From Ciona intestinalis (lineage: Eukaryota; Chordata; Ascidiacea; Phlebobranchia; Cionidae): a stretch of DNA of 64,000 nt. The notes beneath the pieces were generated by a model that saw nothing but the letters and a program-made list of their open reading frames with translations, made no database searches and was not told where the DNA came from. The stretch is from NCBI RefSeq assembly GCF_000224145.3, contig NC_020176.2, positions 1,914,867 to 1,978,866 on the forward strand, given 5' to 3'. A program made the position numbers and the translations under genes. This document shows, one piece after another, positions 39,919 through 50,207 of the stretch (position 1 is the stretch's first letter; each line of letters opens with the position of its first letter).

Positions 39919-40252
39919 CGCAGTCATTCGCATTACCACGATAGACCTGCTTCTTCCCCATTTCTGGGTTCGCTACGATTAAAAAATGCAAGGTTAGTCT
40001 ACTACAAAGTTAGTTCAGCAACACATTGGTAGCAACATAAAGTACAAAGCTACTATTACGAGCGATTGACTACGGCGTTTGAAGAAAACAATTATACAAG
40101 CTGCGCATTGCTCGCAATTGTCCAGGGTCGCCATATTGTATAAATAGACACTCCTATTGTAGGAGAACTTTACGTAACTGTGACATGTTACGGTTCTTGG
40201 CACGAGAGTCGCGCCGTTGGCAGTCTGAGACTACCTACGGGGACTTCGTAAA

Positions 40253-43200
40253 TCAAGCAAGATAAGGCTGGCCGTCCGACTCGGAAAAGAGCATTTCCTG
40301 AAAAAGTAAAAACAGTTTAAACATCTGGACTCATGCAGTTCATAAATGCATATATGGGTTTTCAAAACTTACCATTGCAGACATATTGCCATACTTCTTC
40401 ACCCATTCAGATCCGCCTTCGACATCGCTTCGCTGGTGAGCTGCGTAGAAAGCTGCGGCTGCTGCCTGGTATTGCTGCATAGCGGTAGGCCGGCTGGTCG
40501 AAATGGAATACTGAACGTGGTAGGGCTTCTCCATACCACTGACTGTGTCTTGGTAGCGCTGTACCTCTGCACAAGATGTCACGCCGAACTCAGGGGAGAC
40601 ACGTTCCGGAGAGTAGCAGTTGTCATCGTAGTTGGAGTACACTGAGTGTGTGGGGCTGTTCTGGTTGCTACAAGGAGACATCGCATTGTATTGAATTGGA
40701 GAGCTGGCGACTTCTTCCTTTAACTGGCACAAACTCGATCGGATTTCTGGTGAGCCATAACTGCCCATGATTTGACGCATCTCTGGCTCGGTTCGGCTGC
40801 CAGGGTAATGTTGAACAGTCGAACGGCGGGGACTGCTTTGTTGCGATGTGTGGTAAGGTGATCGGTGTGCAGGTTCTGGTGAAGCAACCATGTAGTGGCC
40901 TGGATCGCTCACCAACTCGCCGTCGATGATATCGCTCACATCTCTGAACAAACCATCCACGGAAGGCCTGTTGTTTTGGACCAATTTCTTAGCCGGGAGA
41001 GTGCCCTGGGTATTCGTGACAGGGGAGCGAGGTGAGAGGCTGCAAGGTGACATACCAGGTGCGTAGTAGGGAGAACCTGCGCCTGAACTGCAGTTAGATG
41101 GGGTAGGGGAGTATTGCTGGTTGGCGAAAGCCTGGGATCGGGAGTAATACGGATCAGCAACGTTGATATGAGCATTGTTGTTTTGATTTAGTTGCTTGTG
41201 GCCGTTCAAAGGAGACGAGGAATTGATGTTTGCGTCGGGAGATCGCTGGCTTTGACGCAATGTCAAAGACTGTGGCCGGACAGCAGCCAGTGTTGTGTAA
41301 CCACCTTCATACAGGTAAGGCGGTGTCGCTGTGGATGGGCTGTGCAGTTGAGAAAGAAAGGAATCTTCAGGTGCTTGTCTGTAAGCAACATGGGAGTGGT
41401 ATGATGCTTCGGGGTAAGATGTCGAATGGTGGAGTGGAACATGGTAGGGTGTGTTTGTGTAGTTGATCTCGGAAGCTGTGCGAATCAACATTTTGTTGGG
41501 TGGAACTGAGAACATATCTCCGGGGTAGGAGCCTTGTGGTGAACATAATGGGCTGTCGAGTGAGCTCATTTTCCTTTTAATCAACTGCCGGCGAAGGATA
41601 GATTTTGTGTCGAGGTTGTCGCCATACATTGGGTGTCCGATGTGTGCAGAAGCTAGGTCGTGCTGGCTGATACTGGTCGGTGACGTCAAGGGTGAAGTCC
41701 CGGCCGAGTTTGCGTCGTTGCTGAGTGCCGCACTAAGCAAAGTAGAACGGTAGGCGAGGTACTGACGCTGTGAATCAGTATAATGCTCGGGGAAGGGAAG
41801 CAAGTTATGATGAATGCGAAAGTAAGGAACTTCTTCTTCACTGTAATGTAATGTAAATCATGTTAATTATAGTTTGGTTGAACGATATTGCACAAAAACT
41901 TTTTAATAAACTTACTCAATGACAATGTAGTTGCAAATGAACGAGTTGCCGATGCTTTCTTGTGACTTTTCCGCAGTAATATCCATCCAAACAGCAGATC
42001 CATCTTTTCTTATCATCCTCAAAACACAAGCGAATGCTGATCCATCTTCTTTAACTGCAAACAACATCTTTGTTAACTAGCTGCAGCAGTCACGCACAAT
42101 ATGCTGCTGTTACGTAAATTAATAATTCCCCGCGCTAACGAACAATAAGTGGAAGTGATTCACCGCGGTTGCAATATATAACACTCCGATAGAGTTGATA
42201 AACAACCGAATTTCTGTAACTCACCAAATTTCAGATGTTGTTGACGCGCTTGTCCAAGATCTTCTGGGTAAATCCAATCATACCAACTCGTATTTTCAAG
42301 CTCGTCTGGCTTGTAACCCAAAAGAGATTCAACTGTGTTTGGTACCTGTAATACAAAAAGCATAACGTTTATATTAGGCTGTATAAAGATTTTGACTTAA
42401 GGAGTAAAATGTGAGCAATGGTACAAAAATATTTGCTGTAAAACATTTCAACATCATCAAGACAAAATTGCATTAAATTTTATCTTAAAGTAAGTTACCT
42501 CCAAAAATTTCATGTCAGGTCCATGTACTGCTTTAAATTCACAAGCGCGTGGGCTTGGGTGGTGTCGAACGTCTGTCACTGGTTTTGACTCGATGGGCGT
42601 ACAAACTGCCACGAACACTGTGTCCGACCAATCGTTGCTCATCTCGGGTCTATGGTATTTCCCGGTCACGTGGATAATCTGAATACAATAAAGTTGAATG
42701 TTGATGACATCGAATTTATTTTCAGTTTCAGATTCGTGATGAGTATAGACAATAGAGTTACCAACCTTGTTCTTCCATGAGCGCATTTGTGTTTTCATGT
42801 ATCGCGATGTCGCCATTCGGCAGAAAAAGGAAAGCTTTCTTGCTTCACCCCTATCGTCATGTGGCGGAACTTCTAACTGCGCGCGCACCTGGTCGTGGTC
42901 TTCTTTGTCCACGAAGTCATAAATACTGTCTCCTTGACTGGCAAGTTCCACCTGAATTCGGAAAATAAAAATGTATAAAAATAGACACGAAAAATAAACA
43001 ACTTGTCGAGTGAAATCTTACCACTGTGTTGCCTAAGTAGTCAAGAATGTTTTCCGACGAATACAGGATTTTGCCTTCTCTGTTGAAAACGAGGAGGAAA
43101 CCACAGAGCGACGAAGTGAATTCAGAAACCAAACCGGAACTCATCGAGGCATCGCAACTGATGCATTCTAAAACAAAAGTCAAACATTTTAAATTTTCCA

Positions 43201-44618
43201 ATATTTACATTTTCGTCGAACTTTTCGATCCGATCTTAGAAAGTTATGAATTTTTGAAGATTTTTTTACCTTTCTTGAAAAAAGTAGCCTTTCGGATGAA
43301 AGTGTTTGTAAGGGCCAAGATACCGAGGTATGAGAGTCTTTCTCTTGCACTTTTCTTCAACGGAAGAAGATTTTGTAGCTCACGGATCTCAGCGTTGATC
43401 AAATCTCTTCGTTTCTTTGAGAGAATTCTTGGCTCCGGGCCTTCAAGGTTTGTGGGCGTGGATTCGGCTGCGTGGACGTTGGTAGACGGATTCCATCGCC
43501 TTAAAATTAAATTTATATTTTTTTAGATTTATTAATTTTTTTGGATTTGTTCTTACTTACCCGCTCATGATGGACTGTGAAAATAAGATACACTCGTTCT
43601 TAACTCTAATGTGGTCTTTGGATGTCACGGATTCTACGACTGGTTGCAGCGGCGAACGCTGACGTTGCATTACGAAACTCCTGAAAAAAGGATAAAGTAT
43701 ATTTATAAAGTATCAGGCACCGAATTAACGAATTCAGCGTAAATTGTTTAGTCGGATTTTTTAGATCGTGTGTGAATATTTATTTTCAGAGTATTTTGTG
43801 TGGCAAAGTGTCTTTTGATTAATTAGCCATTTCCGTATCCGTGGGTCAACATCTTTCATTCGCATTGGCGAGTGATATGTCTCCGTGACAGCATAGTCAG
43901 TTACGTCACGAGTTCTTCGCAATGCGTCCTCCGCACCTTATTTGGACATCGCAAAAGCCGAAAGAAAAAAGGGTTCGAATGGGAAACAAAAATGCAGCGG
44001 AAATTTCCACTGCCAGCGCAGAAACACTTGAACGTGGCGTTTGCGCATGCGCGGGCGATTGCGCATTTTGCAAGTCATCCGTAGCCACATAGCCCGAAGG
44101 CGGAACGGCACACCTTACTGGTTGCGCAAATTAAATATTACCCTAAACCCCTTCATTAGTGGGTACATGGAAGCGGACGGAGGTTCCATTATTAAGCCCA
44201 CACCTTCACATTAAAAACCCGTGTGTTAATTACTATTTAATTACAAGCTGCGACCTTATCGCTTCAAAGTACACGTCAATTATACAGGTCACAGTAAAGA
44301 CCGACATTCTACAAATCTAATGATGATATAAAAAGTACATTTAAAATTATATAAAAAATCTATTTGGAGTTTAAAGATATGGTTAATCGAAAGTGTCTTT
44401 TTAAAACATGAAATTTCGTTTCACGCATTTTTAACCAATAGTGCAAGAAACGTTGTTTCATAACAACATTTAATTATATTAGGACCAAAATTGACTAAAA
44501 AATAACTAATCGTCTAACCCAGTAAAAATACACTTCAGTGTAAAAAGCGAGTAATTAATTTGATAAAAATTATAAAAACAAATAGATAAACTTACGCAGG
44601 CTTTCCGTTCGGTGCCAT
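40253..44618 (-). CDS. NPAS4: bHLH-PAS transcription factor, NPAS4/dysfusion-like
   Basis: Class I bHLH-PAS factor expected to dimerise with ARNT and bind DNA in the nucleus. Ten coding exons, all in phase (high to low): 44618-44596, 43680-43561, 43499-43270, 43167-43022, 42951-42766, 42678-42499, 42345-42225, 42054-41916, 41840-40373, 40297-40253; 885 aa. The bHLH starts at about residue 76 (KKRRDLINAEIRELQNLLPL, then SYLGILALTNTFIRKATFF). PAS-A has SLCGFLLVFNREGKILYSSE and ASQGDSIYDFVDKEDHDQVR, both close to NPAS4. PAS-B includes SLLGYKPDELENTSWYDWIY. The last 500 residues are Ser/Pro/Gln/Tyr-rich with no fold, as in activation tails. The start at MAPNGKPASFVMQRQRSP is chosen because exon 1 splices in frame; Met12 in exon 2 is an alternative. 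Orthology to vertebrate NPAS4 rather than insect dysfusion is not settled here. Confidence 0.88.
43901..43908. promoter_or_regulatory. CRE-like site
   Basis: TTACGTCA (TGACGTAA on the minus strand), a CREB/ATF half-palindromic site, 220 bases upstream of coding exon 2 of the NPAS4-like gene. Vertebrate NPAS4 is an activity-induced gene with CREB input, so the match is suggestive only. Confidence 0.35.
44043..44052. promoter_or_regulatory. NRF1-type palindrome
   Basis: GCGCATGCGC, the core NRF1 palindrome, inside a locally CpG-rich patch of intron 1 and followed by a second TTGCGCA. It marks a possible alternative promoter that would start translation at Met12 in exon 2. Confidence 0.4.
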
Positions 44619-45423
44619 AATGTTCTTCGCGTTGCTAACTTGAATCAACAAATACTTTGGTGTTGACTTAAAATGAGAAACAGAAACGAAATGCTTTTTA
44701 TCACTTGCTCTCGCCAAACTGCTGGTCACGACTATGAGCTAAACGCGGCATACACCACCATATAGCTGAACGACCATTATCGGGCGAGCGTAGCTTTAGA
44801 CCCTTCTTCGTTTTGTAGAAACTTTTTCTCTCGTAAGCGCTTACCCACGTCCGTGTAAAACTTGAATGTCGTCATCGAATTTGTAACAACGGGAACCATA
44901 CATGAAATTCGACATTTAAAACTACCTCAATATTGATATATTTTTTATACGGAACAAGCACAAAAGTCTATTGTTTGATACACGAAAACAAATATACTTT
45001 ATGGAGTTAAGTATACAATAGTTTTATTCGGCATATATAGATAGGTGCATTTTTAATAAATTCAAACTAGTTTAAACTCAATTTTAGCACGTCCCCCTCT
45101 AAGTTTGTTAAAATATAGTTGCACAAAAATTGTGCGCATACGACACAACAGTTTCAAATTTTGTTTATTTATCAATAGACGAATAAGCCGAATATCGGTT
45201 TCCAGAAGTGGCACCAAATTAACGGTTTCTTTTATGGAGACTTTATCTCCTGGTCGATGGGGTTCGCGAACATACAAAGAACTCAATAGACCGATTTAAA
45301 TATAAGTTTTGCCGTGGTAAGGAGAATGAGTGCGTGGCTGAAATCTGTGCTATTTTAAGACGCTTATCTATCACTGCGTAATGTAAGAAAAAAAGTATAC
45401 GGATGACCACTTAAGCCCCAACG
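44619..45423. other. Upstream region of NPAS4-like gene
   Basis: 5' UTR and presumed promoter on the minus strand at about 44620-44900 (CpG-richer, with CACCACCATATAGCTG). The remainder is AT-rich with no supported gene. Confidence 0.4.
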
Positions 45424-45434
45424 TCAAAACTTAC

Positions 45435-45690
45435 TATTTATAGAAATACTCGTAAATACGGTTTCCTTGATTACCGAATAGGAACTCACCAATACAATAT
45501 TATAGCGGCGCAGGTAAACCTTATAGTTATATGAAATTCTGCAACATTTCATGTTATGTTGCCTAGTCTGTCCAATGTTAAAATACATGTTAAAAGTAAT
45601 TTTGTTTCCATAGCTCACAATTTGCGCAATCATTCTACGTGGAATTAACAAAAGCGTCGAGACAAAAGCAAATACACCAATGCCTCCCAT
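45435..45690 (-). CDS. Possible exon of a small membrane protein (TMEM186/TMEM223-like)
   Basis: Open frame starting MGGIGVFAFVSTLLLIPRRM with one hydrophobic segment, then a beta-rich stretch around IVSYGNKITFNMYFNIGQTR. The order membrane segment - RR - V/I-rich strand - G-x-x-I/M-x-F - G-x-R resembles TMEM186/TMEM223-type mitochondrial proteins, but identity is weak. The frame runs into a good donor (GTAAGT at 45429-45434), and an acceptor at about 45275 would add about 16 residues before a stop. There is an in-frame stop 19 codons upstream of the Met and no convincing first membrane segment. It could also be a chance frame. Confidence 0.25.
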
Positions 45691-46041
45691 TTTGGAAACT
45701 CCGTGGTCGGCTTTCGGAATGTGTTTTACGAGGATCTGGTTACGTTACATACGAACACTTTGAACAAACTGTGCTATTATAGAAATAATTTGGCTCAAAT
45801 CTGCAGCTAAATACTGTTTCAGCTGTTGGAAGTTTGGGAAAGTCCTGTGTTCAAGCGTATCATTGTTTAAAAGTGCTGGCGTAACACCCGTCATTTAGAT
45901 AGCGACACAATACAGTTTATGATTTACTGTTTTCGTGCCAGCAACCTGTTTCCGCTCCGTCGACAAACAATGGCCGCTATTCAGTGCTAAGGAATAAATT
46001 TTCTCCTCGAGAACAAAAGTGCTGATGCAATTCACCCATTA

Positions 46042-46055
46042 GTTGCTATGGCTAC
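46042..46055. promoter_or_regulatory. X-box-like (RFX) site
   Basis: GTTGCTATGGCTAC fits the RFX consensus RYYNYYATRRNRAC at 13 of 14 positions. It lies about 150 bases upstream of a minus-strand 49-codon open frame starting at 45894. Such sites drive ciliary genes, but the gene here is unproven. Confidence 0.25.
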
Positions 46056-46501
46056 CAACTGACGTTTGTTCCTCAATTATTGGATCACAATAGCCGATTG
46101 ATGATTATATCATCGAAAGCGTATAATCGCCCATCAATTTTACAAACAAAAGATACGATAGCTCTACTATGGGTGAGTTAAGAGCAAAGAAATCCCCTTT
46201 GATACTAAATTACCAGCCTTAACATAATGCCACGATGGATGTAAACAATCCTTTAGTTATAACTTAGAACCACATGCAAAAACATTGTGATAATCGTAAT
46301 GATAAAGTTGGAATTGCAAAAAAATAGTACAGAATTAAATTCTATAACGGAATTTAAACGTTTATATGATCGTACATATGCGACACCTACATTCGTTTAT
46401 CTACAATCCACAATTTTGTCGACCACTGGAACCGTAGCGCCACCTACCGAGCCGCATACGTCGTTAAATATCGTGATGTCTAAACTACTAACTTTCACAA
46501 C

Positions 46502-46570
46502 ATGGCGTCAGCGTACCTCGATTTCGGGGAAACAGTTAAGTCGTGGGCTGCAGCGGCGCTATCAATGTAA
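46502..46570 (+). CDS. Candidate first coding exon, unknown gene
   Basis: ACAACATGGCGTC is a YY1-type start context inside a CpG-richer patch. The frame reads MASAYLDFGETVKSWAAAAL and then SM before a stop, with a good GTAATG donor at 46567. It looks like a housekeeping-gene first exon, yet I found no second exon before 50 kb, so it may be non-coding or spurious. Confidence 0.2.
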   Translation: MASAYLDFGETVKSWAAAALSM

Positions 46571-46599
46571 TGTCGAACTGTCTGCCAGCAGTAGTATGT

Positions 46600-49500
46600 A
46601 AATTGATTGTAACCTCACACGCGAACGTCTCATTACACATTTCAAATGGAAGCGGAAGACATCACTCTTGACGAGCTGAGATTCTGGCGCGTCAGCTCGA
46701 TGCACTCCCGGCCAATTTCTTTTACCATGTTATATATATGAGTCTTATATTTTTAAAGTGAGGGAATGGCATTATTGATGAACTTGGATCAATAATTGCC
46801 CTATTGTATAATTATTACGAAGCCTGTTTTTTGTTAATTGTTTTGCGTAATTTTAGTTCGTAGTCATTATGAGTTTATTTTAAAATGTTTTCAGAAAAAT
46901 CTAAAAACAAGATTTCTATCTTAACAACAACAAACATAGTCGTCGCCGATTCTGTAACTTCAGAAAAACGATAATTTGTCAATAAATTTTCGACACAACT
47001 TTTGTGAAATCGGGGAATGACTGATGTGAACTGTCTACGCGTTTTCACTAATCCTCGTTTCTGATTGGTGGATATTTGGCTGTTTCCGGTGACGCGTTGT
47101 TGTGATTATTTCAACCGCAACCAATCAGGTGGCCAGGATTTTGCAAGATAAATTTCGCAACTTTTGGAATCGAAAACAAAGTGGAAATGACCAAACTTTT
47201 AAAGATAAAGCCCCATATTTAACAAACCCTTTAATACTTAGTGATATCTATGTTTTTATGTTAGCTTATGTTTTGTTAGAAAAAAAAATTGTTTAACCTT
47301 TATGATAAAAGATATAAATTGATTTTGTTTATCATTTTAAAAACTGTTTTCAAAATATATAGTTCTCAATCAAAATTGATTTTATTCATCACGCTTTAAA
47401 TAATCAAAATCAATATTTTACGAAAGTTGTTCCAGGAAATTACTGATAGATTATAATGCACATACGTGTATCGACATAACCTATTCGTACACGTGATTTG
47501 CGACATAGTGTCTGATATGTAAATTCCGCTGCATTTTATCACGTTATTCTGCGTAAAATTTGGGGCAGGTGCATATACTTGCATGTATATAAATGTATAC
47601 CGTGCTGGACCAACGTCGTTGTCTTAAAATAATTTATTTTCAAATAAACAAGCAGTCTCCCATCGTAATAAAGGATATCCATTTTCACGACGCTCGACGC
47701 GGCTACTTTTTTTGTGGCACAAGTAACTGTCATTGCTCAAACCCCAGTAGTCACTAATAGGCTGCAAAAATTAACAGCTGTACAAAAAAATAAAAATACA
47801 TATCAGGGGTAATGCGGGACTCGGACAAAGACGGGACTTTTAAAATTTCCTTTTAAGGGTACCCAATTGATGACAGACAAGAAGAAATGTTAAAGTATTG
47901 TTTGACAGTATTCTCACGGACCGACAAAGTGCACGGCGGTTACTGTTGTTATTAAATTTCGGTGTTGAACAAATACAACATTTTTTTAATGGCTGATAAA
48001 AAAGATAATAATGATATGTTTATTTTTAATGCTCGCTGTATCAACTTTGATTTTGTCTTACGGAATTAGTTTTAGTTTTGTAAGAAAAACTGATATATAC
48101 ATGAGAAAAATAGGCAGGGGGCAGTCAAACTAAGAGTGAAATCAGTAAAACGCCTGCTGGTGTTCGAGTCGATAAATAATTTCTCGTGTGCTGTTTTAAT
48201 ATATATTACTTTATGTTTAATTAAGACATAATAGTAATAATTCGTGGTATCATCTTACCCCACTCTAAAATATACAACAAAGTTACATACGTGGTGACTC
48301 GTAATAGGCGGGCACGAGGTGCAAGTATAAAATATGACACCTATGTTGTGTTGTATAACGACTATACCATCATAATCCATCTAGAGAGCATACATAAGTC
48401 TCATTTACTTATTCATTCAAACATAATCATCTAATAACACCAAAAGGTTTATTTGGTAATATTGCTTTTTTATACGATTAATATAACGTACTCTGTTTCC
48501 CCGACATTTTGTTTTTATTTTTTAGGCAAAATAAATTTTGGAATATTTTTTTTGTGTGACACTTACTGCATTACGCTGCTGCTGCACCGAATATATTAGA
48601 TCGACACCTAATAACTATAATCACGAATTAAATAAAAAAAACTCAATGCACTACACAAGGCAGATCAATACGCGGAGTAAAATTGTACCCACATTTTTTT
48701 GTATCTGCTAAGGTTTAACCTATATACCGGTTTAACTTTAACTCAGTGTATCACATCAGCGTAAAGTATTTGCTAAACTTTCTCGGAAACTTAATCGTGC
48801 ACTATAATAACGCGCATGTATCTTTTCCATGCGAATGGTTACGTAAACAAGAAAGTAGATAAACGTTTTATGAGTTTTGTCATGTTAACAAAATCATTGC
48901 ATTGACTCAGATGAAACAATGTTATAAATAAGACTACTTACACTTCAATTTAAGTCACTTTCCAGCTTCGGAGGAAATGTTCAGATTTTCGCCTGGAAGA
49001 CATTTTTAACATCAAAATACAAGTATGGGCAAACCATATGAATATTTGTCTACAAAGTTGCAGGAGTAAACTGTACTCACCTTCTGGAATAATATATTTA
49101 TCTTTGAACTTTGCGTAAAAAAATCGGCAAATTCTAAATTTTGTGTCGTCGCTTTAAATAAAATTGCAAATTTTTGTATTGCTTTAAATCAATTTTAACT
49201 TTCTATTAAAAAACAAAAGCATTATAATTAAAATTTGTAATAAAAAAAAACTATTTTTTGCAATGCATTATACTATAGTCTTATTTTTGCAATGCATTAA
49301 TTTAATGCAAAATCTTAACTTATGTTCTGTCTATAGGCAACTGTCTGTTAAAAGCACTTGTATAGCACCGAATACACTGAGTTATGGCACGCCCCGAAAT
49401 ATTTCACGATCATGCCAAATCATGATGAAATCACATGTCACGTGACCCATACACAAACACTGTGACAGTACTGGATTGAAAAATCGTGATCGACAAAACG

Positions 49501-50207
49501 CAAGCATGATGCGAATGATTGAGAATGCCATAGTAGGCCATTATCAAAATATTTCCTAAGAAAACAGGCTTATGTACAACCCTTGACTAAACTTTACTCA
49601 ATTTGGACATATATTACTCTGCGGTAAAATGGGAAACTTTGGCACACAATACATATTTAGCCTGGTCGTATTTTAAACAAATAACAACACTATTTTTTGG
49701 TCGCGATAACACGGATATATAATTCTTTGAATGTTCTTTGTTTAATACCAAATGAGACAAAGAAACCTCCAGTCTTACCCACCCTACTATTTACCAAATT
49801 TAGACTCGAAGACAAATTTCTTAAGCCGCTAAAAATGTGAAACTAAACCTTCCAGAATACGTTCTGTTTCTAAGAATCGTCTTCACCGAAAGTATCTCAT
49901 TTAACACTAAGGCATGCGACAGAGAAAGCACTCCAGCTGTACGATCAAGTAATTAAACACTGTCGGAAATTATTGGCGAGAAAGCAAAGGAAACATTGAC
50001 AGATGCTTCAAATCAAAACACTACAAGAAAAGCCGTCTTTGCAGACAATTTGTTAAAACAAAATGTACACTTCTGGTAAAACAAAATAACGGCACATGTT
50101 TTGTATGTTTTATATATTTCATAATGGTTTATTTAGTAACAAGGCAAAAAAGCAGTAGAACAAAATACAGAGCATACTTTTTGGAAATAAGGCATTAGTA
50201 TAAACTT
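46600..50207. other. Intergenic stretch with promoter-like motifs and repeats
   Basis: Holds two oppositely oriented CCAAT boxes (47064-47068 and 47121-47125) around GGTGACGCGT, a SINE fragment at 48275-48420 (CAAAGTTACATACGTGGTGA, GGGCACGAGGTGCAAG) and a TIR element at 49611-49795. No gene could be supported. Confidence 0.45.
49611..49795. mobile_element. Short TIR element, TATAGTAGGGTGGGG family
   Basis: TACTCTGCGGTAAAATGGGA at the left and TCTTACCCACCCTACTATTT at the right; core TTCTTTGAATGTTCTTTGTT and GTTTTAAACAAATAACAACA as in the copies at 51203 and 60203. Confidence 0.65.

Noticed and set aside
40346..41466. Plus-strand frames of 64-99 codons
   Set aside because: Shadows of the long final exon of the NPAS4-like gene on the other strand.
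46287..46601. 104-codon plus-strand frame as a gene
   Set aside because: No recognisable motif, composition like surrounding DNA, and its in-frame content conflicts with the more gene-like start at 46502 in another frame.
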